Notes: generated by a model from the letters alone, not told the origin. A stretch of DNA of 48,804 nt from VFZS01 sp964353255 (GCA_964353255.1 CAYGVJ010000018.1:1-48804), one strand, 5' to 3'; shown: positions 24,437-33,247, numbered from the stretch's first letter. Numbers and translations: made by a program.

Positions 24437-24560
24437 CTTGCCCTCCCCCAGTTTCGCGTGGAACCAAGGTGGAATAGGCATTCCTGCCTGTGTCGTGCGT
24501 GCCCCTGACAGGCCTGGAGGCCTATTCCACGGCGCCCCGTCCAAATTGGGGGAGGGCAAG
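24437..24560. repeat. 124-bp nested inverted repeat (MITE-like)
   Basis: Perfect 14-bp ends CTTGCCCTCCCCCA (24437-24450) and its complement (24547-24560) enclose a second inverted pair: GTGGAATAGG (24469-24478) with CCTATTCCAC (24521-24530), and CCTGT (24487-24491) with ACAGG (24508-24512). The unit can fold into one long hairpin or cruciform. It lies between divergent genes, 12 bp from the xdhC-like promoter. It codes for nothing. Confidence 0.75.
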
Positions 24561-24572
24561 CATGGCCGGTGC

Positions 24573-24588
24573 TATAATTCGTCTTCGC
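24573..24588 (+). promoter_or_regulatory. Extended -10 box of the xdhC-like operon
   Basis: TGC-TATAAT (box at 24573-24578), a consensus -10, lies 10 nt before ATG 24589. No -35 consensus is present, as expected for an extended -10 promoter. The end of the 124-bp inverted repeat occupies the -35 region. Confidence 0.6.
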
Positions 24589-25425
24589 ATGGACGTTTTT
24601 GAGGAGTTGGTGCGGCTGCGGCGGCTGGGACAGAGTTGCGCCCTGGCCACCATCATCGACGCGCGCGGCTCCATACCCTCTCACCCCAGCGCCAAGCTCC
24701 TGGTCCGCGAGGACGGCTCGATGGTGGGCACCGTGGGCGGCGGCTGCATTGAAGCCGAGGTGTTCAATACGGCGCGCGAAGTGCTGCACACGGGCCAGCC
24801 GCGACGCCTCTCCTTCGACCTGAGCCAGGACGCGGCGTACGAAAACGGCCTGATCTGCGGCGGCCAACTCGAGATTTACGTGGAACCCATCACTCCTCCT
24901 CCGCGCGCCGTCATCTTCGGCGCCGGTCACATTTCGAAGAGCCTCTCCAAGATCGCCGCCCTGGCCGGCTTCGCCGCGGTCATCGTAGACGACCGCGCGG
25001 CTTTTGCCAGCCGCGAGCGATTCCCGGAAGCGGAAGAGATTTTCGCCGGCGAGTACGAGGAAGTGTTCCCCAAGCTGGCGATAACGGACGCGAGTTTCCT
25101 GATCATCGTCACGCGCGGGCATCGCGACGATCTGCGCGTGCTGCGCTGGGCCATCACCACGCCGGCGCGGTACGTGGCCATGATCGGGAGCAAGCGCAAG
25201 GTCCTCTCCCTGCTGCGGCAGCTCGAAGAGGAAGGCGTGCCGCGCCCGACGCTGGAGCGGATTCACGCCCCGATGGGCCTGGACATCGGCGCAGTGACTC
25301 CGGAGGAAATCGCGGTCTCGGTGGTGGCGGAGATGATCGCCGTGCGCCGCAACGCCGCCTCCGGCTGGCGCAGCATTTCGAAATCCCTGTTCGCCGGCCC
25401 GCCCGCAAAGGCGCCTGAGAAGTGA
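24589..25425 (+). CDS. XdhC-family molybdenum enzyme maturation factor
   Basis: A 278-aa protein. The N-terminal XdhC/CoxI domain has CALATIIDARGSIPSHPSAK, VGTVGGGCIEAEVF and LICGGQLEIYVEP. A C-terminal Rossmann domain has VIFGAGHISKSLSKIA and YVAMIGSKRKV. XdhC proteins bind molybdenum cofactor and load it, with the sulfur ligand, into xanthine-dehydrogenase-family enzymes. The stop overlaps the MocA-like gene as GTGA. ATG 24589 fits the promoter better than the upstream frame. The molybdoenzyme itself is not in this window. Confidence 0.9.
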   Translation: MDVFEELVRLRRLGQSCALATIIDARGSIPSHPSAKLLVREDGSMVGTVGGGCIEAEVFNTAREVLHTGQPRRLSFDLSQDAAYENGLICGGQLEIYVEPITPPPRAVIFGAGHISKSLSKIAALAGFAAVIVDDRAAFASRERFPEAEEIFAGEYEEVFPKLAITDASFLIIVTRGHRDDLRVLRWAITTPARYVAMIGSKRKVLSLLRQLEEEGVPRPTLERIHAPMGLDIGAVTPEEIAVSVVAEMIAVRRNAASGWRSISKSLFAGPPAKAPEK

Positions 25426-26021
25426 GACTCGCTGGACTGATCTTGGCCGCCGGAACTTCCACCCGCATGGGAGCGCCCAAGCCGCTGCTGGATTTGGAGG
25501 GAGAGACGTTTCTGGACCGGCTGATCGGCCTGCTCGCGCCGCACTGCTGGCCGGTGACAGTCGTGCTGGGGCACGAGGCCGTCTCGATCCAGGCGAGGCT
25601 CCGGCGAGCGGCGGAAGCCAGCTTCGTCATCAACGCCGATTATCTGCGCGGGCAGCTCAGTTCCCTCCAGTGCGGTTTGCAGGCGCTTCCGCCCCGCGCA
25701 CGGGGGGTCCTGTTCACGCTGGTGGATCTGCCGGGCGTGCGTCCGGCGACCATCCAGCGCCTGGCGCGGCAGGCGGCGGAGCTGGAGCCGCCGTGGCTGG
25801 TGATCCCGCGGTGCAACGGGCAGCGCGGTCACCCGGTGGGCTGCTCGCGCGAGCTGATCGAGGAGCTGCTGGCGCTGCCGGCGGACTCGCAGGCGCGGGT
25901 GGTGATCCACCGCCACCTGGCTCGGGCCTGCTACGTAGACGTAAACGACCCGGGCATCCTGCGCGACGTGGATGATCCGGAGGCCTATCGCACGCTTCTC
26001 GGGTCGCCGCCATCACCATGA
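25422..26021 (+). CDS. MocA-like molybdopterin cytidylyltransferase
   Basis: A 199-aa nucleotidyltransferase with LILAAGTSTRMGAPKPLL (nucleotide-binding loop), FTLVDLPGVRPATI and GQRGHPVGCSRELIEEL, typical of the MobA/MocA family. MocA adds CMP to molybdenum cofactor for xanthine-dehydrogenase-type enzymes, matching the XdhC gene it overlaps (GTG start within the xdhC stop). The downstream AsmA-like gene overlaps it as ATGA. Confidence 0.88.
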   Translation: MRLAGLILAAGTSTRMGAPKPLLDLEGETFLDRLIGLLAPHCWPVTVVLGHEAVSIQARLRRAAEASFVINADYLRGQLSSLQCGLQALPPRARGVLFTLVDLPGVRPATIQRLARQAAELEPPWLVIPRCNGQRGHPVGCSRELIEELLALPADSQARVVIHRHLARACYVDVNDPGILRDVDDPEAYRTLLGSPPSP

Positions 26022-28396
26022 GGCTCCGCGCAAAGAGGATCTGGCGCTGGTTGGCGCTGCTGGCGCTGGCGGTGCCAGTCGCCGGCTTGGTGGCGCCCTA
26101 CCTGAGCATGAACCGCTTTGCCCAGCGGATCCGGCAGAGCCTGGAGGAGGCGCTGGGGCGGCAAGTGGAGCTGGGCGAAGTCCACCTGAATCTCTTCCAG
26201 GGCCCCGGCTTTTCCGTCAGCAGGGTGGTCATCCACGAAGACCCGCGCATCAGCCTCGAACCTCTGGCCTACATCGACTCTCTGGAAGCGCGGGTGAGCT
26301 TCAGGAGCCTGTGGACCGGGCGCCTGGCGTTTTCGAACCTGCGCCTGAACGAACCCAGCATCAACCTGGCGAAGATGCCGGAAGGTCCCTGGAACTTCGC
26401 GCCGCTCCTGGGCCGGGCGGTGGGCGCCGCAGTTCCGCGCGCGCTGCGCTTCCCCAGCATTCAGGTGCGCGGGGGGCGGCTCAACTTCAAGACCGGCGAC
26501 GTCAAGTCGTTCTACTACGTCATCAACCCGGAAGTGGACATCACGCCGCCGTCTTCGGCGGACGGCTACTGGCAGGTGCGCTTCTCCGGTGAACCCGCCC
26601 GCACGGACCGGCCCGGACGCGGCTTCGCCCGCGTCACCGGACGCGGCCGTTGGCGGCCCGACCCGCGCACGGGAGGGGAGCTGGAACTGGCGCTGGAACT
26701 GGAGGACAGCCCCGTGGCCGAACTGGTTACGCTGTTGCACGGGCACGACGTGGGAGTGCACGGGCGAATCAGCTCCCGCGCCCGACTGGCCGGGCCGGCC
26801 TCCGCCATCGAGATCACCGGGCGCAGCGAGATCCGCGACATACACCGCTGGGACCTGATGCCGCCGTATGGAGAAGGCTGGCCGCTGAACTATCGCGGGC
26901 GCCTGGACCTGATGTCGCAGCGGCTGGAACTGGACACCGTCCCGCCCCGCGAGGCTGCCGCTCCGCTGACTTTGCGTTTCCGCGCCCACGACTACCTGTC
27001 GCGCCCGCGCTGGGGCCTGCTGGCCACCCTCAACCGGCTCTCGCTGGGCCCGCTGGTGGAGGTTGCGCGACATATGGGCGTGGCCCTCCCGCAAGGTCTG
27101 AGCGCGGAGGGCGAAATCACTGGAGTGATCGGCTACTCGCCCGGAGCGGGACTCCAGGGCCGGTTCTCCTGCCAGGGAGTTGCTCTCACGATGCCGGACT
27201 TTGCCGGACTAAGGCTGGCGAGCGCGGAGGCGCTGATTGACCGCGGCGAGATCCGGCTGCTGCCCGCGGCCCTGCGCACTGCCGGCCGCCAGCAAGCGCT
27301 TATAGAGGTGCAGTATTCCCGCCTCAAGCAGGCCCTCCGGGCCAGTGTGCAGGCCGACTCTATGCCCATCCGGGAGTTGCAGGCCGGCGTGGGGAGGCTG
27401 CTCGGGCCAGTGCCGGTGCTGGAACACTGCCAGGAGGGCACCTGGAAGGGGCGGCTGAGCTACCAAGCCGGGCCCGCGCAAAACGCCCAGTGGAGCGGCG
27501 CCTTCGAGATCCAGGATGCGCGGTTCGAGGCGCCGGGCATCGCCGTGCCGCTCCAGGTGAAGTATGCCCGAGCCTCGCTGCGTGAGGGCAGCGCCACCGT
27601 CGATCACATCCTGGGTCACGCCGGCCCGCTCGAGTTCCAGGGCCAGTACCGCTACCTGGAGAAGGCCGCCCGGCCGCACCAGGTTCAACTGTGGATCCCG
27701 AAGCTGGCGGCGGCGGAGCTGGAGCGCATATTCCAGCCGGCGCTGCTGCGGCGCGAGGGTTTGCTGGCGCGCACGCTGCGTCTGGGCCGCGCCAGAGTTC
27801 CCGTCTGGCTGGCCGAGCGTCGCGCGGAGGGCGCCCTGGAAATCGGCTCGCTCACTCTTGGCGACCTGGACCTCCGCAAGGTCCGGGCGCGGCTGCGCTG
27901 GGATGCCGCCGAAGTGGAGATATCGGACATCGAGGGCCGCCTGGCGGACGGCCTGCTCACCGGACGGCTGAGCGTGGACTTGAGTCGCGCCTCGCCGGCC
28001 TACCGGCTGGCTGCCCGGCTGCGCTCAGCCGCCTGGAGCGGCGGCAGGTGGGATATCGAGGGATCGATCGAAACCCGCGGCGACGGAGCGGAACTCTGGC
28101 GGAATCTGCGCGGGGAGGGCGCGTTCAACGGCCGTTCGGTTTCGCTGGGCGCGGAGGCGGAGTTCGACAGCGTCTCGGGGGTGTTCCAGTTGACGGTGGC
28201 GCGGGGAATGCCACGCCTGCAATTGACGAAACTGGAGGCTGCTGCCGGCGAAGACCTCTACCAGGGCCAAGGCTCGACGCAGGAGGACGGGCGCCTGCGC
28301 CTGGACCTCACCGCCGGCCGCAAGCGCCTGCGCGCCTTAGGCACGCTTGCGCCATTCCAGCTCGTCTGGGAGCGCGCGGGCCCTCTGTTACAATAG
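26018..28396 (+). CDS. AsmA-like periplasmic protein
   Basis: A 792-aa protein. An N-terminal membrane helix (WLALLALAVPVAGLVAPYLS) is followed by an AsmA-type start (NRFAQRIRQSLEEALGRQVELGEV) and a long run of beta strands with repeated x-L-x-V-x-x-G-x-L patterns. AsmA/TamB-like proteins form elongated grooves thought to carry lipids between membranes. It overlaps the mocA-like gene by ATGA but is functionally unrelated as far as can be seen, and the linkage may be chance. The next gene begins 21 bp downstream, with a TACAAT box near this gene's stop. Confidence 0.83.
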   Translation: MRLRAKRIWRWLALLALAVPVAGLVAPYLSMNRFAQRIRQSLEEALGRQVELGEVHLNLFQGPGFSVSRVVIHEDPRISLEPLAYIDSLEARVSFRSLWTGRLAFSNLRLNEPSINLAKMPEGPWNFAPLLGRAVGAAVPRALRFPSIQVRGGRLNFKTGDVKSFYYVINPEVDITPPSSADGYWQVRFSGEPARTDRPGRGFARVTGRGRWRPDPRTGGELELALELEDSPVAELVTLLHGHDVGVHGRISSRARLAGPASAIEITGRSEIRDIHRWDLMPPYGEGWPLNYRGRLDLMSQRLELDTVPPREAAAPLTLRFRAHDYLSRPRWGLLATLNRLSLGPLVEVARHMGVALPQGLSAEGEITGVIGYSPGAGLQGRFSCQGVALTMPDFAGLRLASAEALIDRGEIRLLPAALRTAGRQQALIEVQYSRLKQALRASVQADSMPIRELQAGVGRLLGPVPVLEHCQEGTWKGRLSYQAGPAQNAQWSGAFEIQDARFEAPGIAVPLQVKYARASLREGSATVDHILGHAGPLEFQGQYRYLEKAARPHQVQLWIPKLAAAELERIFQPALLRREGLLARTLRLGRARVPVWLAERRAEGALEIGSLTLGDLDLRKVRARLRWDAAEVEISDIEGRLADGLLTGRLSVDLSRASPAYRLAARLRSAAWSGGRWDIEGSIETRGDGAELWRNLRGEGAFNGRSVSLGAEAEFDSVSGVFQLTVARGMPRLQLTKLEAAAGEDLYQGQGSTQEDGRLRLDLTAGRKRLRALGTLAPFQLVWERAGPLLQ

Positions 28397-28417
28397 GCTT
28401 GTCAGCAGCGCCGCCTG

Positions 28418-28945
28418 ATGCAGCCGTTCTCCCAGCCTCAAAGCGCTTCCCGCCTCAGCCAGATCTTGTCAGAGCAGCAAGCCGCTGCGCTCGAGCAGGT
28501 CGAGCGGATCCTGGAGGAGCGCTTCATCGAGGTTGCCCGGCAGGTAGGCGCTGAGCTGGAAGCGGTCCTGGATGCCGCGCGAGGCGGCCCGGCTGGCCCG
28601 GGCAGGCAGAGCGCACAGGGGCAGGCTGCATCCCGGCCGACGGAGAAGACGGTTGCGCCGCCCGGCGGCGATGCGGCGCTGCACATGCGGGCGCGCCGCT
28701 TGGCCCGGGTCAAGGTGGCTGAGATGCGGCTGTACCAGGCCCGCGCGGTGGCCCGCGGCCGCGCCGGGCGGAACCTCTACGCGGAACTGCGCAACGAGAT
28801 CGACGCCGCGCGCCAGCAGTTTCAGCGCGAGTTCCTCTCGGCCGGCCCTTCCATGGTGGACTACCTTCACCAGGAGCTGGTGCGCACGCTGGCGAATGAT
28901 GACGAGGCGCTGTTGGGCGAAGACTACCCGGGGCCGTTGGTTTAG
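28418..28945 (+). CDS. Conserved hypothetical coiled-coil protein
   Basis: A 175-aa hydrophilic protein without signal peptide. Helical segments (LSQILSEQQAAALEQVERILEE, VKVAEMRLYQARAVARGR, LRNEIDAARQQFQREFLSAG) flank a Gly/Pro/Gln linker (about 55-85). Such a start-linker-end layout resembles proteins encoded beside acidobacterial cell-envelope genes, but I recognise no family. The lytic transglycosylase gene starts within its last 17 codons. Confidence 0.72.
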   Translation: MQPFSQPQSASRLSQILSEQQAAALEQVERILEERFIEVARQVGAELEAVLDAARGGPAGPGRQSAQGQAASRPTEKTVAPPGGDAALHMRARRLARVKVAEMRLYQARAVARGRAGRNLYAELRNEIDAARQQFQREFLSAGPSMVDYLHQELVRTLANDDEALLGEDYPGPLV

Positions 28946-31013
28946 GCCGGCCGCGGGAGGTCTTCTCGCGCTGCTTGTGGCGGAGCCGACGGCGGGCCTG
29001 GCGCCGCAGCCCGAGCGGCAAAGCGCCGTCAGCCTGCTGCGGGCCGCGGGCAAGGACCTGGGTCAGAAACGCTACGCCGAGGCGCTGAAGGGGCTGCGCC
29101 AGGCGCAGCCCGCGCTGCCTGAGATCGCCGACCACACGGCCTGGCTGCTGGCCTCGACGCACTTCCAGTTGAAGGACTACGGGGCTGTCCTGCGGGACCT
29201 GGAGGCGGTCTGGAAAGCCTCACCCGCTTCTCCGCACCTGGGGGATGCGGCGGTCCTGGCGGGCCGAGCGCAGCTCGCGGGCGGCGCGGCTCAAGAGGCG
29301 GTGCGCATCCTGCGGCTGCATCAAGCCCGCCTGCCACAGCCCGCCGGCGATGCACTCCTGGGCGCCTGCTACGAGAGCGGCGGCAGCCGGACGCTGGCGG
29401 CGCTCTACTACCAGCAGGTTTACTATCAGTACCCGGCCAGCGCCGAGGCCGCGGCGGCCGAGGCGGCGCTGGCGCGCTTGAGAAGCGCGCTGGGCAGCGC
29501 CTACCCGCCCCCGTCGCCCCAGGCCATGTTCCAACGGGCGGAACGCTGGCTGCGCGCCGGGGAAACGCGCCGCGCGCGCAGCGAATATGAGGCGATGGCG
29601 CTGCGACTGGCCGAAGCGGACGGCGAGCTGGCACGGGTGCGAGTCCAGGCCGCCGAGTACTTCGCCCAGCGTACCGCCGTGGCCTATGCGCGCTTGAAGT
29701 CGCTCGAGCTTACCTCGCCGGAGGCCGACGCCGAACGGCTCTACTATGTGGCGGAGTGTGAGCGCCGTTTGGAGAAGGACGCGGACCTGCTGACCACCGT
29801 CGATCGCTTCCGGGAGCGCTACCCCGAGTCGCCGTGGCGCCTGAAGGCGCTGGTCTCGGCGGCCAACCGGTTCCTCATCCAGAACCGGCCGGAAGTGTAC
29901 GAGCCCCTCTACCGGGCCTGCTATGAGGGGTTCCCTTCGGATCCGCAGGCGGCGAACTGCCATTGGAAGGTGGCCTGGAGCGCCTGGCTGCGCCGGCGCG
30001 GGGAGGCCGGCGAAGCGCTACGCGCGCACCTGGTCCGCTATCCGGGCTCCGAGAAGGCCGACGCGGCGCTGTACTTCCTGGGCCGTCTGGCGGAGAGCGC
30101 CCGCGATTTGGAGACGGCCAAAGCCTGCTACCTGGAAGCGTCGCAGCGCTTCACCAACCACTACTACGCCCAGCGGGCCGAGGAGCGGCTGAACGCGCCG
30201 GAGTTTTTTCCGGTCGTGGCGTCCCGCCAAACCACGGAGTTCCTGAACACCGTGGTCTGGCCGGTGCGGCGGTATCCGGAGAACTTCGAGTCCACCCCGG
30301 TCACGCGCCTGCGCCTGGACCGGGCGCGGCTGCTCTACTCGGCGGGGCTGGAGGAGCTGGGGGACAAGGAGCTGCGTTTCGGCGCGAAGACGGATGCCCA
30401 GGCGCACCTGCTGGCCATCGAGCTGGCGCAGGCGATGGGGCGTCGCGGCTCTTACGCGCAAGGCATGCGCATCATGAAGAGCCTGGTTCCCGCCTACCTG
30501 AACTATCCGCTGGAGAGCGCGCCGCCGGCGTTCTGGCGCCTGCTTTTTCCGCTGCCCTACCGCGTCGAGCTGGAGCGCTACGGCAAGTGGCGGGGGCTGG
30601 ATCCGTTCCTGCTGGCCGGGCTGATCCGGCAGGAGTCGGAGTTCGACCCGCGCGCCGTCTCTGCCGCTCGCGCCTACGGCCTCACCCAGATTCTGCCCGC
30701 CACCGGCCGGCTGCTGGCCCGCAAGCTGGGGCAGCGGCGCTTCCGCACCAGCATGCTGTTCAGTCCCGACTTCAACCTCCGCCTGGGCACTTACCACCTG
30801 CAAGCGCTCTTCGAGCAGTACGGCTCACAGTGGGAACCCACCCTGGCCGCCTACAACGCCGGCAACTCGCGCGCGCAAAGCTGGGTGACCTGGGCAGACT
30901 ACCGCGAGCCGGCCGAATTCATCGAGACCATCCCGTTCACCGAGACCCGTAACTACGTGCTGGCCGTGCTGCGCAACACGCGCTTCTACCGCCGTCTTTA
31001 CGGCGGCCGGTAG
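28896..31013 (+). CDS. Soluble-lytic-transglycosylase-like protein (Slt type)
   Basis: A protein of about 705 aa. The N-terminal hydrophobic segment (GGLLALLVAEPTAGLA) is an export signal. A long TPR-like alpha superhelix follows (ALKGLRQAQPALPEIADHTAW, SAEAAAAEAALARLR, AADALYFLGRLAES-like units). The C-terminal lysozyme-like domain has catalytic Glu580 in LIRQESEFDPRAVSAARAYG, then GLTQILPATG and AYNAGNSRAQSWV. It cleaves peptidoglycan glycan strands to anhydromuropeptides. The start is one of two adjacent ATGs (28896, 28899) inside the previous gene, which gives the signal peptide; the frame is open much further upstream but without coding character. Confidence 0.88.
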   Translation: MMTRRCWAKTTRGRWFRPAAGGLLALLVAEPTAGLAPQPERQSAVSLLRAAGKDLGQKRYAEALKGLRQAQPALPEIADHTAWLLASTHFQLKDYGAVLRDLEAVWKASPASPHLGDAAVLAGRAQLAGGAAQEAVRILRLHQARLPQPAGDALLGACYESGGSRTLAALYYQQVYYQYPASAEAAAAEAALARLRSALGSAYPPPSPQAMFQRAERWLRAGETRRARSEYEAMALRLAEADGELARVRVQAAEYFAQRTAVAYARLKSLELTSPEADAERLYYVAECERRLEKDADLLTTVDRFRERYPESPWRLKALVSAANRFLIQNRPEVYEPLYRACYEGFPSDPQAANCHWKVAWSAWLRRRGEAGEALRAHLVRYPGSEKADAALYFLGRLAESARDLETAKACYLEASQRFTNHYYAQRAEERLNAPEFFPVVASRQTTEFLNTVVWPVRRYPENFESTPVTRLRLDRARLLYSAGLEELGDKELRFGAKTDAQAHLLAIELAQAMGRRGSYAQGMRIMKSLVPAYLNYPLESAPPAFWRLLFPLPYRVELERYGKWRGLDPFLLAGLIRQESEFDPRAVSAARAYGLTQILPATGRLLARKLGQRRFRTSMLFSPDFNLRLGTYHLQALFEQYGSQWEPTLAAYNAGNSRAQSWVTWADYREPAEFIETIPFTETRNYVLAVLRNTRFYRRLYGGR

Positions 31014-31040
31014 CACCGGCATTCTGGCCTGTGTTCGCGC

Positions 31041-32483
31041 TCACGCCTCCCGGATCACCTGGAAGCCGGCCAGGCGGCTGAGGCGCTCGATGGGCTCGAG
31101 GTGATCACCGTAGAAGACCACGCGATGCAGCAGGTCGCGCGTATTGGTGTTCGCCTCGGCGGCGCTCATTGCCGCCGAGTAGCCGTCCAGGAACTTGCGC
31201 GCGTTGCTCACGCGGGTGCGAATCTTGGTGCGGCAGCCCCGCGGGTCGTCAACGTTGCCCAGGGCTTCGCCGGTCGAGACCAGGAACTTGGTCGGGCCCG
31301 AAAACTTGGCCACGGTGACCGGGCCTGCCGCCGGCAGAAGCACCTGCATGGAGACGCCCTTGTGGTCCTCCAGGTGCGAACGGATGATGAAGGGCGAGGT
31401 TGGCCCGCCGACCCCCTGCATGGCGGTAGCCGAGACGCAGTGCGCGTGGATGACTTCGTTGCGGGCGGTGTCGAAAACCGGGTCGGAGACGAAACCCGGC
31501 TTGCCCGAAAGCGAGGTCACCAGGAGCTGCGTCATGGTGGAATCCAGGTCGCACTCGCAGACCCCATACATGCCCAAATCATTCAGCTTGGAGAAAGCCA
31601 CGCACGGGTAGGCGGGAAGCTCACCGCGACCGAACCCGCCCAGGCAGTCGATGGCGATGGCGTTGGCTTTCTGACTGCGCAGGAATTCCTGGATGGCCAA
31701 GTGCAGGCGCAGCGAGTTGACGATCTCCTCGCGCGAGGGCTCCACCACCCGCACCGCCGCCCGGACAAACTCCTCCGCCGCCCGGCGCGCCCGCTCCGGA
31801 TCCACAGCGTCGTAGGCCGCCTTCAGGTCGAGATAGGTCGGGTAGGCGAAGGCGGTGCCGAACTGCTTCTGGAAGCCCTCGCCGGAAGGGCGGGCGGCGG
31901 GAGGGGAAACCAGCAACACCTTGCTGTGGCGCAGGTGATGAAGGGCGCGGAACAGCCTCACGTAGCCGTCCAGCTCGGCGAAGTCGTTGCTGGCAATGAC
32001 CTCGGCCTTCATGCCTTTCTGCGCCAGCACGGTCTGGTGCGTCCAGTCGTGCCCGGCGTAGAGGCGAGAGAAGAGCAGGACGGGCCGGCCGGCGCCGGCG
32101 AGCTTGCGGAGCATGCCGGAAACGCCGTGGGTGAGGTTGAAGGCCAGCACCACGTCCGCGCCCTCCGGATCCGCGAGCCAGGCAGAGAGGTCCGTGCTCT
32201 CCTGAAGCAATTCCCCGCCGGCAAGGCGGATCTCGCCCGGATAGCGGCGCTCCAGTTCCGCAAGCTCGGCCTCGATCTGGGCGACATCCTGTTTCACATC
32301 CAGGTCGGGACGCGGCCAACTCGGGCGGCGCGCCGCCAGGTACACCCGGCGCACCACAGCCGGACCGGCCCACGGCAGGTTCTCGAGACTTTCCCCGGAA
32401 GCCGGCAGCCAGGGCAGTCCCAACCCGGCCGCCGAGGTCACCACAAAACGGCGGCGGGTCCACAGGCAAGTTGCAGTCGGCAT
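31041..32483 (-). CDS. Tat-exported fucose/arabinose-isomerase-like protein
   Basis: A 480-aa protein with a Tat signal (TRRRFVVTSAAGLGLPWL). The body resembles the L-fucose/L-arabinose isomerase fold: VVLAFNLTHGVSGMLRKLAG, IAIDCLGGFGRGELPAYPCVAFSKLND, VCECDLDSTMTQLLVTSLSGKPGF and DTARNEVIHAHCVSATAMQG. In cytosolic isomerases a Glu/Asp/His metal site lies in these strands; here an acidic pair (CECDLD) and HAHC are visible. Export of a sugar-isomerase-like protein is typical of Acidobacteria and Planctomycetes, and the reaction is not established. There is no operon partner. Confidence 0.8.
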   Translation of the reverse strand: MPTATCLWTRRRFVVTSAAGLGLPWLPASGESLENLPWAGPAVVRRVYLAARRPSWPRPDLDVKQDVAQIEAELAELERRYPGEIRLAGGELLQESTDLSAWLADPEGADVVLAFNLTHGVSGMLRKLAGAGRPVLLFSRLYAGHDWTHQTVLAQKGMKAEVIASNDFAELDGYVRLFRALHHLRHSKVLLVSPPAARPSGEGFQKQFGTAFAYPTYLDLKAAYDAVDPERARRAAEEFVRAAVRVVEPSREEIVNSLRLHLAIQEFLRSQKANAIAIDCLGGFGRGELPAYPCVAFSKLNDLGMYGVCECDLDSTMTQLLVTSLSGKPGFVSDPVFDTARNEVIHAHCVSATAMQGVGGPTSPFIIRSHLEDHKGVSMQVLLPAAGPVTVAKFSGPTKFLVSTGEALGNVDDPRGCRTKIRTRVSNARKFLDGYSAAMSAAEANTNTRDLLHRVVFYGDHLEPIERLSRLAGFQVIREA

Positions 32484-32502
32484 AGCAGCCTCATTATCTC
32501 TC

Positions 32503-32904
32503 TTACAACACCGCTACTTTACCCCATCGGCGGATGCGCTCATCGGCGGTCACCAGCCGCAGACCGTGGCAACGGGCGGTAGCCACGATGAGCTGGTCGG
32601 CCGGGTCCTTGTGGAAACCCTCACCGAGTTGGGCACTCTCGGCAATGATCCTGGCGGTCAGAGGCAGGACTGCCAGCAAGGGGTGAGCCTCGATTTCCTC
32701 CAGCCATTCGTGCAACGGCATTCGGATATGACGGCGCCCCAGCTCCACCATCTTGGCGAGTTCCCAAAGGGTGATCACGCTGAGCGCCACGGGCTCGCGG
32801 CGCCGCTCACATTCCAGCAGGACCTGTTTCTGCCGCCGGCTCAGCCGAGCCGGCTCCGCCCTCCACCACACCAGAATGTGAGTGTCCAGCAACAGCGAAG
32901 GCAC
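32503..32904 (-). CDS. PIN-domain toxin (VapC-like)
   Basis: A 133-aa PIN ribonuclease. Acidic residues of the active site are visible: Asp in LLLDTHILVWW, Glu in LWELAKMVELG, Asp in KDPADQLIVATA and Asp in RLVTADERI. GTG 32904 is the likely start; TTG 32922 upstream lies inside the repeat element. The cognate antitoxin at 33011 is separated from it by a small inverted repeat, which is unusual because such pairs normally overlap. Confidence 0.88.
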   Translation of the reverse strand: MPSLLLDTHILVWWRAEPARLSRRQKQVLLECERRREPVALSVITLWELAKMVELGRRHIRMPLHEWLEEIEAHPLLAVLPLTARIIAESAQLGEGFHKDPADQLIVATARCHGLRLVTADERIRRWGKVAVL

Positions 32905-33016
32905 TAGCGTCCTGCTTCGCAAACACCTGGACTTTGCTGCCTCGTGGGACAGGCCTTCAGCCTGTCAGCCGCACCGGCCGCTGCCGTCAGCGAACTTGCG
33001 AAGCAGGGCACTAGCG
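32901..33016. repeat. Small inverted-repeat element between antitoxin and toxin
   Basis: CCTGCTTCGCAA (32911-32922) and its complement (32996-33007) bound a roughly 98-bp unit that contains the hairpin GACAGGC/GCCTGTC (32948-32966). The 9-bp GCACTAGCG occurs directly on both sides (32901-32909, 33008-33016). The flanking repeat contains the antitoxin stop TAG on one side and the toxin GTG on the other. Removing one repeat plus the unit would make the two genes overlap as TAGTG. Because GCACTAGCG is nearly palindromic, it could also belong to the element ends. Confidence 0.7.
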
Positions 33017-33247
33017 GTTGGCCTCCCAATCCGAGGACCAGTCCAAGTAGACGATGTCCTGATCGCCGGTCACGATGCCCTCCCAGGTGCCCCGGAGCGA
33101 CTTCGTCTCCTCCGGCACCGGCAGGACTCGGGCCACGGGCCGGCCGCGCTTGGTGATGACCAGCCGATCGCCATGCTTGTGGACGTCCTCTAGCAAGCGC
33201 AGGCAGTGGGCTTTGAACCGGCTGACTCCCACGACGGCTTCCTTCAT
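33011..33247 (-). CDS. Phd/YefM-type antitoxin
   Basis: A 78-aa antitoxin. VGVSRFKAHCLRLLEDVHKH and GDRLVITKRGRPVARVLPV form the DNA-binding Phd/YefM fold. The C-terminal WEGIVTGDQDIVYLDWSSDWE would wrap the PIN toxin. ATG 33247 follows TAACAT by 6 nt. The protein should neutralise the toxin encoded downstream and autorepress through the palindrome at 33263-33283. Confidence 0.88.
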   Translation of the reverse strand: MKEAVVGVSRFKAHCLRLLEDVHKHGDRLVITKRGRPVARVLPVPEETKSLRGTWEGIVTGDQDIVYLDWSSDWEANR

